DNA of 64,000 nucleotides from Astragalus membranaceus (Eukaryota > Streptophyta > Magnoliopsida > Fabales > Fabaceae), in NCBI GenBank assembly GCA_039519185.1, contig CM076849.1, positions 37,753,109-37,817,108 of the forward strand. The letters are read 5' to 3'. The position numbers were made by a program, and so were the translations under genes. Every line of letters begins with the position of its first letter. Position 1 is the stretch's first letter. Under the pieces are notes generated by a model. That model was given only the letters and a program-made list of their open reading frames with translations. It did not search any database and was not told the DNA's origin. Of the stretch, positions 31,399-42,023 are shown one piece after another.

Positions 31399-33440
31399 CG
31401 AAGCATTTTCTGTTTTGCCTTTTGGGTTTGTAATTTTAAATTTGTTATGAAGATGGTTCCTATTGTTACTTTTTTGGCTATTGTGTTTTCCTTCTGTGTT
31501 CTTTTCTTCCTTCAATATATTGTTTTATTTAATTATTTACTTATGGTTTTATGGTGCTGGGAGAGTGAACTTGAATTGAGAGCACATCCTCAATGAATCC
31601 CCATTTGAGTAAACTTAAATTTAGGATGTCAACGATAAAAAATATATCGTTTGTACTTATCCCGCTTATTCCAACCAAGTTCATCCTCAAATCCTTTGCG
31701 TGTTTCATTTTCTTTAAGATGGAGTTCATTAAGGAATATGAATTTGGTTTCATTAAAAAACTTCAATCTTAGTTGAAATACCACCGATAAAAACCAGTCT
31801 AATTTAGAATGCTTTTTTACTATTTTGTCTAGGATTAGCACTGACAATGAGGTTTGTTTGTTTTATTTTGTTAATTACTCCAGTTGTATTTTTTATGAAG
31901 GAACTCCACTAGAAAGATCACAAACGTAGGTGAGTTGGAACATGGTTTTTAGTCCAAATTTGTCAGCTATAATAATAAATTGAATGTTTTCAAGTAAACA
32001 TCTAAACCATCATGGATAAATATTTTAATTAGTAGGACACTTTTTATTTTTGTTTTATTTACTCTTTTATGTAGTATTTTTTGTTCTTAAGTTGTTAATA
32101 TGTTATGAAATTGTTGATTTTAGCTTCCATTTAAATATGTTATGAAATTGTTATATGAAATTGTTCTTAATTTGTTTTGACAGTCTTCCGCTCATGTTTC
32201 AGTTTTCACCAACGAGGTAATGCTTAGATTTAGGGTTGTAATCTTCTTTTTTCTCTTCCTCTTTTCTACTTCTTTTGTCCCCACCATTTTTTGTTCAGTC
32301 TGTTTGGTTACAATATCTCCTTTGGGTGATGTATTTTTAAAAGTACACCTTTTAAGAGATGTTTTATTATACTTAGACTGCTCCCAAGAATCATGATTTT
32401 GCTGTGATTCTAAACCCTGGAGCCTTGACTGTGCTAAGAACTTCTTTACTGTGTATGAACTACAAAATTGTTTGTTGATACTATGTATTTTTGGCACAAT
32501 TGGCCACTTGGTTACTTAGCGACAGCAACATTGTTGTCAAAACCAAAGTTGTGCATAGGTTTCCTTGGGCGTTGTTTTTCTAATTTCTTTGCACATATGT
32601 ATAGGTTTAAAAATATATTTACATATATGGTAAAGTTAGTTTTGAGAAAACCTAAATATTGGGCAAAGGCATCATTAACTGATATTTGTGATACTTTAAG
32701 CTAATGCATGCAAAGTTTTTTTGATTTCATCAAATTTAAGGATGCCTTCTACAAGGACAAATGTTGAAGAGAAATAAATTTGGGAATGACATCATTGCCA
32801 TGTTGTGCAGGCCCGAATATGAGTTTGAGTACAACAATGGGAGGTCCTCTAATGGTTTATAGGAAGCATATGACAGTGCGTGCTGACCCAAGTATGAGCC
32901 ACATTTATGTTCATTAATATAGCACCAGTATCAGTCAAACTTTCCAAACTATTTACGTACTTTTTAAATAAAGTTTTATTTATATAATAATTTGTGCAAA
33001 TAATTAGTGTGTGTTCAAAGATTAATTAGTTGAAAATCTAGACGTCTTGCAAATAATAATATTTCAAATTATTAATTTTTTTTTATAAGCAAAATTTAGG
33101 AAACATTCAAAAATATGGAAAATCTTTTTGAAAATTCATCAATTTAATTGTTAAACTTATTTGAATTTATTAGAATTTTAAAAGTTTTTTTCTTTAAACA
33201 AACAAAATTAAATTGTGAGTAAACAAGAGTTGATATGGTCAAGGCATTATTATTGTTTCTAAGAAAGCCACTTAAGCCAAGAAGACGACATAATTATTCA
33301 TCCAACATATATAATTATCATTATTTATAACTACCATGATCGACTTCATAATGAAAGAAAAAAAGAAAGAAATGAATAACAAATTGAGTCAAACATGAGA
33401 AGGTACAACATATAGGTAGGTGAATTACAATTAATAAATG
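31399..33440. other. Intergenic, nothing recognised
   Basis: AT-rich. A minus-strand frame of about 100 residues (32497-32192; KKFLAQSRLQGLESQQN..KRCTFKNTSPKG) looks somewhat protein-like but is not recognised and has no start or splice support. No element ends were found. It contains the 3' flank of the peroxidase gene. Confidence 0.4.
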
Positions 33441-35210
33441 TTAATTAGTAGACCTACAAGTCTTCCTAACTTCCCCATCATTCCCAGTAATAACATTCAT
33501 AGAACTCAACTTAACCATAGCATCAGCAAACTTCTTTTGCCACAAAGCTTCATCAGCAGCCATTTGTTCAACAATAGGGTAAGCTCTTTGATCAGTAATC
33601 AAATGAGAATCGGTAATAAGCAAAGCCTTTTTCTTCTCAACCAAATTCTTATAAAACAAATTATCAAGCACCTTAGGAGTCTCATCAAAATCCACAGGTG
33701 GGTTTCTAAATTGTGGTGTTCCAGGATTCTTACAAATATCTCTAAATTCATTAACCACAGCTTGAGGTAATATAGGATCAGGTTTATTAGTTTTCATAAA
33801 GTTATAAACTCTATCCATAAAAACATTACAATGAGCTGAACCAACTGAATGTGCACCAAGAAGGACAACCATTTCTTCCAGACTGAAACCTTTTCTTTGG
33901 AAGAGGTTTATCATTCTGTTGATGTCCCAGTTTGGTAATGGGAGATTGTTGTCTTCTGCTACTGCTGCTAGGGAATAGAGACCGTCTCTTCGACCACCTA
34001 GTGGTGGCTCTACGAGGTAAACCTGCAAGTGTCATTGCTTCGTTTGTTGCGAAGGCTAATGTGTCTGTGCATGATACTATTCCTGGACATTCTTCTTCTA
34101 GCTTGTTTTTTATATCGTCTATTATATCTGTGCCTTTCAGAAGTTGACCGTTCAGTAATGAATTTTTCTCTACCTTTTCTCCGTTTGGTGCGTAGTCTAG
34201 CAAGATTGACGAGTCGCAACCCTGTTTTTTTCATCATGCATGCATGCCCAAGTTGCTAATTAGTCTCAAATGGTTTGAAAAATTATATATTTGGATATTT
34301 TGGTCTCTGTCTTTTCTATATATTATTTCAATTTAGGTTGAGCTATGTTATAATTTTTTTCAAAAAAAATATTTATTTTTAAGAGCATTTCATCTTTTTG
34401 TTATGTTATATTTTTTGAAAAAAAACCTAAATTGTTTGAAATAAGAAGTTTTATTTGAGTGGTTTCTCCTGAAAATTATTGACAATAGATGTGAGATAAT
34501 TAAGAAAAGTGATTTTGATTATACTAAATAAACCAAAAATTACTTCTACTTCTCTTTAGAATCTTTAAAAAATAACTTTAAAATTATTGAATGTCAAAAT
34601 CACTTATTTTTTAAGTCTTGTCCAAACATTATCTTTCAGTTTTTTTCTTCAAGATTTATATACAAATTGATATAATTTTTATGATTTCATGTACATATGT
34701 ATTTTCAAAACTAGAACATAAGAAAAGTGAAATTCATATTGATGAAATAGAAATGAAAATAGCTAGAGATATATGCGCTCAAAGATGTTTTTATTACTCT
34801 GAAAGAAATTCTTAATAATATTAGTTTTTGGTTATGACTAATAAATTACGAGATAAATGAGAAAGAGAAGGGAATTTTGAAAAGCTTACAACGACGAAGC
34901 AGTCATGGAATTGAAGACGAATGATATTGGAAATAGCATTTGGATTTGTCTTAGCAATCTCAGCATACGTATCAGCCACAATTTGTTCAGCATTGGGGCA
35001 ACTATTTTTATAGAAACCTTCCTTGAGGTTGGGATTAACACCAGCTGGCTTTTCTTCATCTATTGCCAATTGTTCATCAATCTCTTGATCAAACGGATTT
35101 TCATCAGTATCATTTCCAAAAAAGCCTCCCGGATAAGCCTTTGAAGGAACAAGAAGAACCAATTGGAACAATAAAAAGGTAGCAAGGATGATATTTCGTG
35201 TCATCTTCAT
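33441..35210 (-). CDS. Class III plant peroxidase with acidic N-terminal extension, one frameshift
   Basis: Exon 1 is 35210-34890, exon 2 is 34221-33441, with a GT-AG intron between. A signal peptide of about 25 residues (MKMTRNIILATFLLFQLVLL..SKA) is followed by an unusual Asp/Glu-rich stretch (GNDTDENPFDQEIDEQLAID), then EGFYKNSCPNAEQIV, RLQFHDCFV with the distal His, GCDSSILL, EECPGIVSCTDTLAFA, VVLLGAHSVGSAHC with the proximal haem His, and KTCRSTN. All eight disulphide cysteines are present. Secreted haem enzyme using H2O2 on phenolics. Exon 2 is one base longer than a multiple of three: the frame breaks near 34010 between LAGLP and PLGGRRDG. Pseudogene or indel error. Confidence 0.85.
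34222..34889 (-). other. Peroxidase intron 1
   Basis: Donor GTAAGC at 34889 and acceptor TTTTTTCAG at 34224-34222. It falls after FHDCFV, a position typical of class III peroxidase genes. AT-rich; no insertion detected. Confidence 0.8.
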
Positions 35211-35265
35211 GTTAATTGATTAAACTTGAAATGTCGTTTAATGGTTGTGTTGGGAGCACGACAAC

Positions 35266-35273
35266 CTTTTATA
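35266..35273 (-). promoter_or_regulatory. TATA box of the peroxidase gene
   Basis: TATAAAAG on the minus strand, about 55 bases upstream of the ATG at 35210. Position and sequence are good for a plant core promoter with a short leader. Confidence 0.6.
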
Positions 35274-36235
35274 AGGGAATCTAAGTGTTGTTTGAAAATT
35301 GTAGTTTGTTATTGTGGACAGATGGTTTACAGGAGTTTTTTTTTGATGATGTTTGTTTTGATTCAGGTAGCCATATAGATAGACAGCTTTAAGACAAACT
35401 AATTGGTTTTGGAAGGTAATAGGACATTTCATGCATTATAGTAGTTTTGACGGTGCAACGTTACAGATGCATATGTTGTCTATATTTAGTGAACCTTTTA
35501 TTTTAATTTCCTGGTTGTTTGCTTATCCGTTGGAATGGAAGTTAGGCCAACTTTTGCGACTCATTCATGCATGCAGCTTTCCAAATTAAACCCATGCTTT
35601 TTATTTGTTTTTTCTTTTCTTATATTTGTCAAGTAATTGATTTGGGGAATTCTATTATAGCCATTGAGTTTTGTTGGTACGGTACCCTCTAGGTAAAATT
35701 AGTACAATATTTTAATTTATTTTAAAATATTTAAATATACAAAAATGATCAGGTGTCAATGAGTGATTGGATGTTAGGTATCATACCCAACAAAACTCAA
35801 TAGGTATCAATGTCCTCACCAATTAATAAAGGTATAAATTAAATCAGATGGAAAATCAGTTGTTCTTCTAGAAAATAGACGGCCAAATGTGTATAGAACA
35901 CGTAAAGACAAAAGTTATAAGCGGGCGACCTAGCTAGGTCCTAATTCGAGCTGTCAAAGTGGATCGCCAAGCCCAATGGGTCAAATAGTAAAATCGGGTT
36001 GGGTTTGGTCAGCTCAGTTATTTATTAGGTTGTGTTTTTTAGTTCGCCCAATCTTGCCCATGGGCCAAAATGTTTTGATTCTTTCTAGGCCTCTATTTTT
36101 TGAGCCCAACCCAGAACACCGGCCCATAAGAACACATTAAGTTCATAGTGGAAAGATGCTCAACCCACGAGAGGGGTGATCTACGAGGAAGTTTAAGCGA
36201 TACACATCCCTTGCTCTGAGGGGTAACTTTAATTT
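35274..36235. other. Intergenic, nothing recognised
   Basis: Peroxidase upstream region and then sequence with GGCCCA/TGGGCC-rich stretches (35960-36130), with no coding frame that I can assign. Confidence 0.4.
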
Positions 36236-36239
36236 TTAA

Positions 36240-37158
36240 AAGGAAAATTTTCAATTCTTCTATTTGCCCAATTTGCCATCGTTGTGAGGAGACTATGGAA
36301 CATGCCTTTCTCCTATGCCCCTGAGTTTCTCCAATGGTTCGAACTTCAATTTTGCATTGTCCCTTCTGAGCTCTTTGTCTCCTCCATTATATATTGGCTT
36401 GTTGATTTGATTATGCTTAAAACTGATGTTGAGTTTGGCACCTTCTCCAATGTGCTCACTAGTACGTCCCTTATGGTATATCTGGAAGGGGAGGAATGAG
36501 GCTGTTTTTGAGGGCGAGAGACCTAACCCTATGGGTACTCTCTAACTGACTATACATCAGTGTGTGGATTTTAGCTCTATTGAGGGTCAAATCAAGGGTG
36601 TTCCCCTGAGGATGGAACCTAGCACTACAAAAAAACTGGTCATTAGCGACGGACATTTCTCTCGCAAAATGACCAAAATCCGTCGCTAATGGTCATTTGC
36701 GAGGGAATTAGCGAGGGACCAGTTCCGTCGCTAAACCCCTCATCGCTAATGGGATTAGCGAGGGAATTTGAATAATCCCTCGCTAATTAGCGAGGGAATT
36801 TTCCCTCGCTAATGACTGCAACTTTTCAGGTGATGGGACTCAGTTGCAGGGGTTGGTAAATGCGCAGGAATTAGCGAGGGATACTTCCCTCGCTAATTCC
36901 CTCGCTAATGACTGCAGTTTTTCAAAAAAAAATGACACGTGTCCAGTGCTGAATGACTTGTTTTTTTATATATTTATTATTAATTAATGAATATTATATT
37001 ATATTATTAATTTTGTGGTGATGTGTGGTGGTGGTGGTGGCGACGGTGGTGGTGGCGTGGTGGTGGTGTGTTGGTGGTGGTGGCGTGGTGGTGGTGTGGT
37101 GGCGTAGTGGTGGTGGTGATGGGTGGTTTAGAGTAGAGAGAGAAGGAGAAGAGTAAGG

Positions 37159-37208
<50 letters not shown>

Positions 37209-38000
37209 TGAGAGTGGTGGTGGTGGGGTGGTGGTGGTGAAGAGTAAGAGAGAGTGAGTGAGAGTGGTAGGAGGTATGTGGTGTTGGAAGAGTGAAGAGA
37301 GAGGAGAGTGTGAGAGGAGGTGGTGATGATGGTGGTGGTGGTTGTGTGGTGGTGGAGAGTAGAGGAAGAGGAAGGGAAGAGGAAGGGAAGAGGAAGGGTG
37401 AAGAGTGAGTGGGTGAGTGAGAAAGAAGAGTGTAAGCGGATTTAAGGAAAAAAAGAAAAAAAAATTGCGAGGGAATTAGCGAGGAAACTGTCCCATCATC
37501 TGAAAAGTTAAATTTAGCGAGGGAATTAGCGAGCGAAATTGTCCCTCGCTAATTCCTGTGCACAACCCCTGCAACTGAGTCTCATCATCTGAAGAGTAAA
37601 AAAATTCGCGACGGAACTGACATTCCCTCGCAAATATTTTTACTTTTGCCATTAGCGACGGAAATTCCCTCGCTAATGTCTAAAATGCCGTCGCTAATTC
37701 TCAAAAATACGACAGCCCCTATTCCCTCGCAAATTCCGTCGCTAATCCCAATTTTTGCGAGGGACCATTAGTCCCTCGCTAATTTCCGTCGCTAATGGCT
37801 TCTTTTCTTGTAGTGTAGTGTTCCACTATGCTCCCAGGTCGGGGTGTTAAAAATAAACTCAGATGCGAGCTTCATCTCATCATCTAGTCGTGCGTCTACA
37901 TTAATTGAGACCATAAAGGTATCTTAGTTGCAGGGAATACTTTTCAGGGGTGGCCTTTGATGCCCTTTCAGCAGAATCCCTTATCCTTCGTATGACGCTT
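36240..38000 (+). pseudogene. LINE-type remnant (zinc-binding and RNase H part), split by CACTA 3
   Basis: CPICHRCEETMEHAFLLCP near 36265 is the zf-RVT zinc-binding motif found at the end of plant non-LTR reverse transcriptases. WYIWKGRNEAVFEGERPNPM near 36475 and, after the CACTA insertion, VGVLKINSDASF near 37845 are the linker and start of the RNase H domain that follows it. Stops and frame changes occur throughout. The CACTA (36623-37815) interrupts the frame between RMEPS and VPLC. Confidence 0.65.
36623..37815. mobile_element. CACTA element 3, short non-autonomous
   Basis: TIRs CACTACAAAAAAACTGG at 36623 and, inverted, CACTACAAGAAAAGAAG at 37815, with TAG duplicated at 36620-36622 and 37816-37818. 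The subterminal word TTAGCGAGGGA (and TTAGCGACGG) recurs many times in both orientations on both sides. The centre is GGT-trinucleotide-rich (37015-37110, 37210-37350) with a GA microsatellite at about 37160-37205. It codes for nothing. Confidence 0.9.
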
Positions 38001-38766
38001 GCCTTTGCAATTCTATAAATAGCAATGCGTACGTAGTACTAGGCATGATTTCATAACATTCAGTAACTCATCACGCCTAACACATCCGATCACACAGGTT
38101 CTCTGGAAATTGTAGTGAACAATGTATGTCTGAGCCAACACTCTTGTATATTCGAAATCTTTTACAATTCAATGCAATTTCCTTTTGACAATTGAGTGTC
38201 TCACTCTTGTCCCTTTTTCTATTATTTTCGCACTTTGTTTTATTTCTCTAATCATTGCACTTAAGGAATTTGTGATGTTCTTTCCTTCTCAAAATTGATT
38301 TCTGTGAATTACTTAATATTATTCTTGTTTTATTTATACTTTGAAAACCATTAGTGCAAAGTACTCGAAGGACTCATGACGTTCTACCCTTTCTGGGTGT
38401 GATTCCCGTGTTTCGTTCAAGTGCTTAGTACTTCGAATGCAATGGAGTGATTGATCTAGAATCCCTGATTCGGTTGATTGCAAGATTGAATCTCATTTTA
38501 ACCATACATACTTTTCAAAGAGCATGCAAATTGGGGCTAGTATTGTAAACACGTCAACTGGTGAACTCAGGATCTAATTCGAGAACACTTATCTTATCTT
38601 TTTCAAATTCATTTGTTTGACAGAAAACCTTACCAAAATTTACTGGAAAACGGAAATATGTAGTTCTAGAGGGTAATTCAACTGCCTTAAATCAAATTAG
38701 TTTGTTTGGATAATAACTCTGAAGAGTTTTCAAAATGAAGGGATTTTAAGTCTTTTCCTAGCACTA
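38001..38766. other. Intergenic, nothing recognised
   Basis: Sequence downstream of the LINE remnant. It may be the 3' part of that or another retroelement. No coding frame was assigned. Confidence 0.3.
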
Positions 38767-40815
38767 AATTTGGGGATTGAAATATAGGGGCACAATTGTA
38801 AATTTTGAAAAATAATGGGACTATTTTAAGATTCACATTTTCTAAGGCAAAGAGGAAATTTAAAATTCCTAAGTCTTAGGTAGTATTTGAAATTTTCTAA
38901 AATTTGCTTTAACAAAATTCCTCATGAAATCCTTTCATTTTACAAATTCTTTAAATAGTATACAAACAATGTATCTTAAGCCAAAGAATGTTAATTGCCC
39001 CAAATATTTCATTACCCTAAAAAATTGCCAATTCCAAACACACACTACAAAAAAATCGCGCATTACCGACGGATTTTTTCCGGCAGAAAAATTCCGCCGG
39101 CACGGTTCCGGAAATTTGGCATTTCCGGCGGATTTTTTCCGGCGGAAAAAATAGGTTTTCCGGCGGATTTCTTTTAAAAATAGGTTTTCCGGCGGAAAAA
39201 TGTGCATTACCGGCGGATTTTTCCGCCGGTAATACGCATTACCGGCGGAATTTTTAAATTATTTTGATTTTTTTTTAAAGAAAAATCCGCCGGAAATGTG
39301 CATTACAGGCGGAATTTTCCGCCGGTAATTTCCGGCGGAAAAATCCGCCGAAAATACGCATTACCGGCGAATTTTTTTAAATTATTTTAATTTTTTTTAA
39401 AAAAAATCCGCAGGTAATGCACATTTCTGGCGGATTTTTCAAAAATTATTTATTTATTTTTTTCCACTCTCCTCATTTCTTATAAATAAAACTTTCTCAT
39501 GCACTCTTCTCATTATCTCATTTCATTCTTTATTTCCTTCTCATATTCTCCGATCTCCATAAATTTCTCTACATATCTCTCTTCTTTATTTTCTCTTTCT
39601 TCTTCTTTCTCATTCAATCTCTTCTCAAATGTTCTCACATACATACACTTCATTTTTCTCAATCTCTTCTCAAAATCTTCACACATTCATACACTTCATT
39701 TTTCTCAATCTCTTCTCTTCTCTTCTCACATTTCTGTTTTCACATTACTCTTCTCTTCTCAAATATTTAGTCTACGAATTTAAATAATTAAAATAATATT
39801 AATTTTTTAAATAAACGAATTTTAAAAAAGAAATAAATTAAATAAAAAATAAATTAAAATAAACAAATTTAAAAAAAGAAATAAATTAAAAACAAATTAA
39901 AAAAATTAAATAATTTTTTTAAAATAAATATAATACCGGCAGATTTTATAAAATAAATATTTTAAAAAAATTAATTACCGGCGGATTTTTTGTGGTTACC
40001 GGCGGAAAATCTGTCGGTAACCGTTACCTGCGGGCGAATTACCGGCGGAAAATATCCGCCGGTAATGTCCAATTTTCGGCGAATTTTGGCCATTACCGGC
40101 GGATTTTGTCTGGCGGAAATCCCTATTTTTCTTGTAGTGACGATCTAACATTTAAGGTATTAAGAATAGACGATAGATTTAGTAATGTAAATCTAATGGA
40201 TGTTAAAGAATTAATAACGTATAATTAAGACATTGTGCAGAAACTTTTAACAAGTCTTCAGAAGGAAACATGGTAACACTATACTAGAATTCCTTTCATT
40301 TATAAACCTTTTTGTTTAAATAGAGTAATTGCTTATTTAAAGTTGAGCCATTATTATTAGCTTCGAAATATTTGGAGGAAACATATGATATCAAAAAAAA
40401 ACTTATTATTAAAAAATTTAAATTTTTTGGCAAAATCCATTGGAATCTATCTGCAAAATTTGGACATTTATAGGGACCAATCTACCAAATTTGAAAATTT
40501 ATAGGAACTCATGTGCAAATTTTGAAACATATAGGGGCACAATTGTAAATTTCGAAAAACTATGGGACCATTTTAAGATTCACATTTTCTAAGGTAAAGA
40601 GGAAATTTAAAATTCCTAAGTTTCAGGTAGTATTTTTAGTTTTCTAAAACTAGCTTTAACAAAATTCTTCATGAAATCCTTTCATTTTACAAATTCTTTA
40701 AATAGTATCCAAACAATGTATCTTAAGACAAAGTATGTTAATTGCCCCAAAAATTATATTACCCTCAAATATTTACCAATTCCAAACACAATCTAACATT
40801 TAGGCAATGAAGAAA
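38767..40815 (+). repeat. Direct duplication of ~280 bp; first copy interrupted by CACTA 4
   Basis: Copy 1 (about 38780-39042, resuming at 40143) and copy 2 (about 40530-40815) share GGGGCACAATTGTAAATTT, CACATTTTCTAAGG.AAAGAG, CATGAAATCCTTTCATTTTA and CCAATTCCAAACACA. Copy 2 is uninterrupted and serves as an empty site for the CACTA insertion. What the duplicated unit is, I do not know. Confidence 0.85.
39043..40139. mobile_element. CACTA element 4, short non-autonomous
   Basis: TIRs CACTACAAAAAAATCGCGC at 39043 and, inverted, CACTACAAGAAAAATAGGG at 40139. The subterminal word TACCGGCGGA and variants are repeated densely in both orientations at 39060-39430 and 39940-40110. The target duplication is ACA on the left and ACG on the right; the related uninterrupted copy at about 40790 has ACA, so the right copy has mutated. 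The middle is CT-rich and then AT-rich, with no genes. Confidence 0.88.
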
Positions 40816-42023
40816 TGACCTTGGAGATACATTCCTCTGTAAAGAAAATTACTTGACCACTGCTCAAAAAACTAAGTTGAACCCACTTGTACAAATATCC
40901 GCACATCACTGAAACTGTAGCCAATTAGAAATCACATTCATCAAGCAAATAAGAAAGTAAATGCAGAAAAATACTTTTTTTTTTGTGTAAACCAATATAT
41001 CATCCACGGCGACTGTGGAGACTAATCCTTCGAGGTATATGAGATCCATTTAAGGGGTTGACATCTCCCAACAAATGTTTTTCCATACGCACTGGCCAGG
41101 GATCGAATCCAAGATCAAATGATTAAAGGACCCAAATATTTACCATTTGTGCCACGTCATGCCGGTGGAGAAAAAGACCTTTAATTAACACCGTGAATGT
41201 GACACTAACCACTAGATCACTTTTCGACTTTCAATTTCATCAAGTAATCAACAAATTGATTACTCCTAACTTGCTTCTTGAAGTGTTAGTTTCTAACATG
41301 TTAATAATTTTTTTGGTTTGGATTATTGTTAGCTACCCAGTACCCACAGTGTTTCAATACTTTTAATGAAAGACTAATACCCGCTCGTGTTCAAGATTAA
41401 ATTTCGCACTAACAAACACCGAGTTTGTCCGTTGCGGAAATCGAACCCAAAAACACCGAGTCGACCCTATGTCCCAAGGTAGATTGAGCCAATGAGCCAA
41501 AGTTGTTCGGTTAAACATGTTAATAGTTTAGACTTAGTACTAGGAGTGTTGGTTTCGAACATCTCAATAGTTCTGATGACTAGTACTTAGATTCTTGTCA
41601 TATTCGTTTGTTTTAAATAAGTTGTTCACTCTTCAAATCAAAATGATCGATATGGGAGATATAAAAAAAAGCCACAAAGACATCAACTTATTTTGCCCCG
41701 CTCGTTTGTTCAACGTCTACATTAAAGAGTGATCATTATTGGTATCTTATTTTGACCAGTGATGGCACCGTAATGTTATAGATTTTTTAGGGGATCAGTC
41801 TCTGTCTTTTGTTTTCAACGGCTTATCATTTGGCCATTATTGCCGTCGCTGATCCCACAAAAGATGCCCCTTCCTTATAGACAAGTATTACATGCATCAA
41901 ATAATCTTATTATATTAAAGTTACTTTAACATGTTTCTGTTCCTTGAAATAATCTACATGTGCAACAACCATATATGATGACTTTATGATTTTACAGTTT
42001 GTAGAAGTTTCATAATAACAACT
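40816..42023. other. Upstream region of the receptor kinase gene, repeat-like
   Basis: Two stretches (about 40985-41215 and 41330-41520) look like old repeats: they hold phrases such as GGGATCGAATCCAAGATC and AAATCGAACCCAAAAACACC that resemble RNA polymerase III B-box sequence in SINEs. I could not define ends. No coding frame. No clear TATA box for the gene at 42024. Confidence 0.35.

Noticed and set aside
32192..32497. Minus-strand frame of 101 residues with charged, partly helical look
   Set aside because: Not recognised, poly-Lys/Arg run near the end, no splice or promoter support; mentioned only in the intergenic note.
38924..39207. Frames in both strands over 38924-39207 and at 39992-40228
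   Set aside because: They are translations of the repeated CCGGCGGA-type words of CACTA 4.
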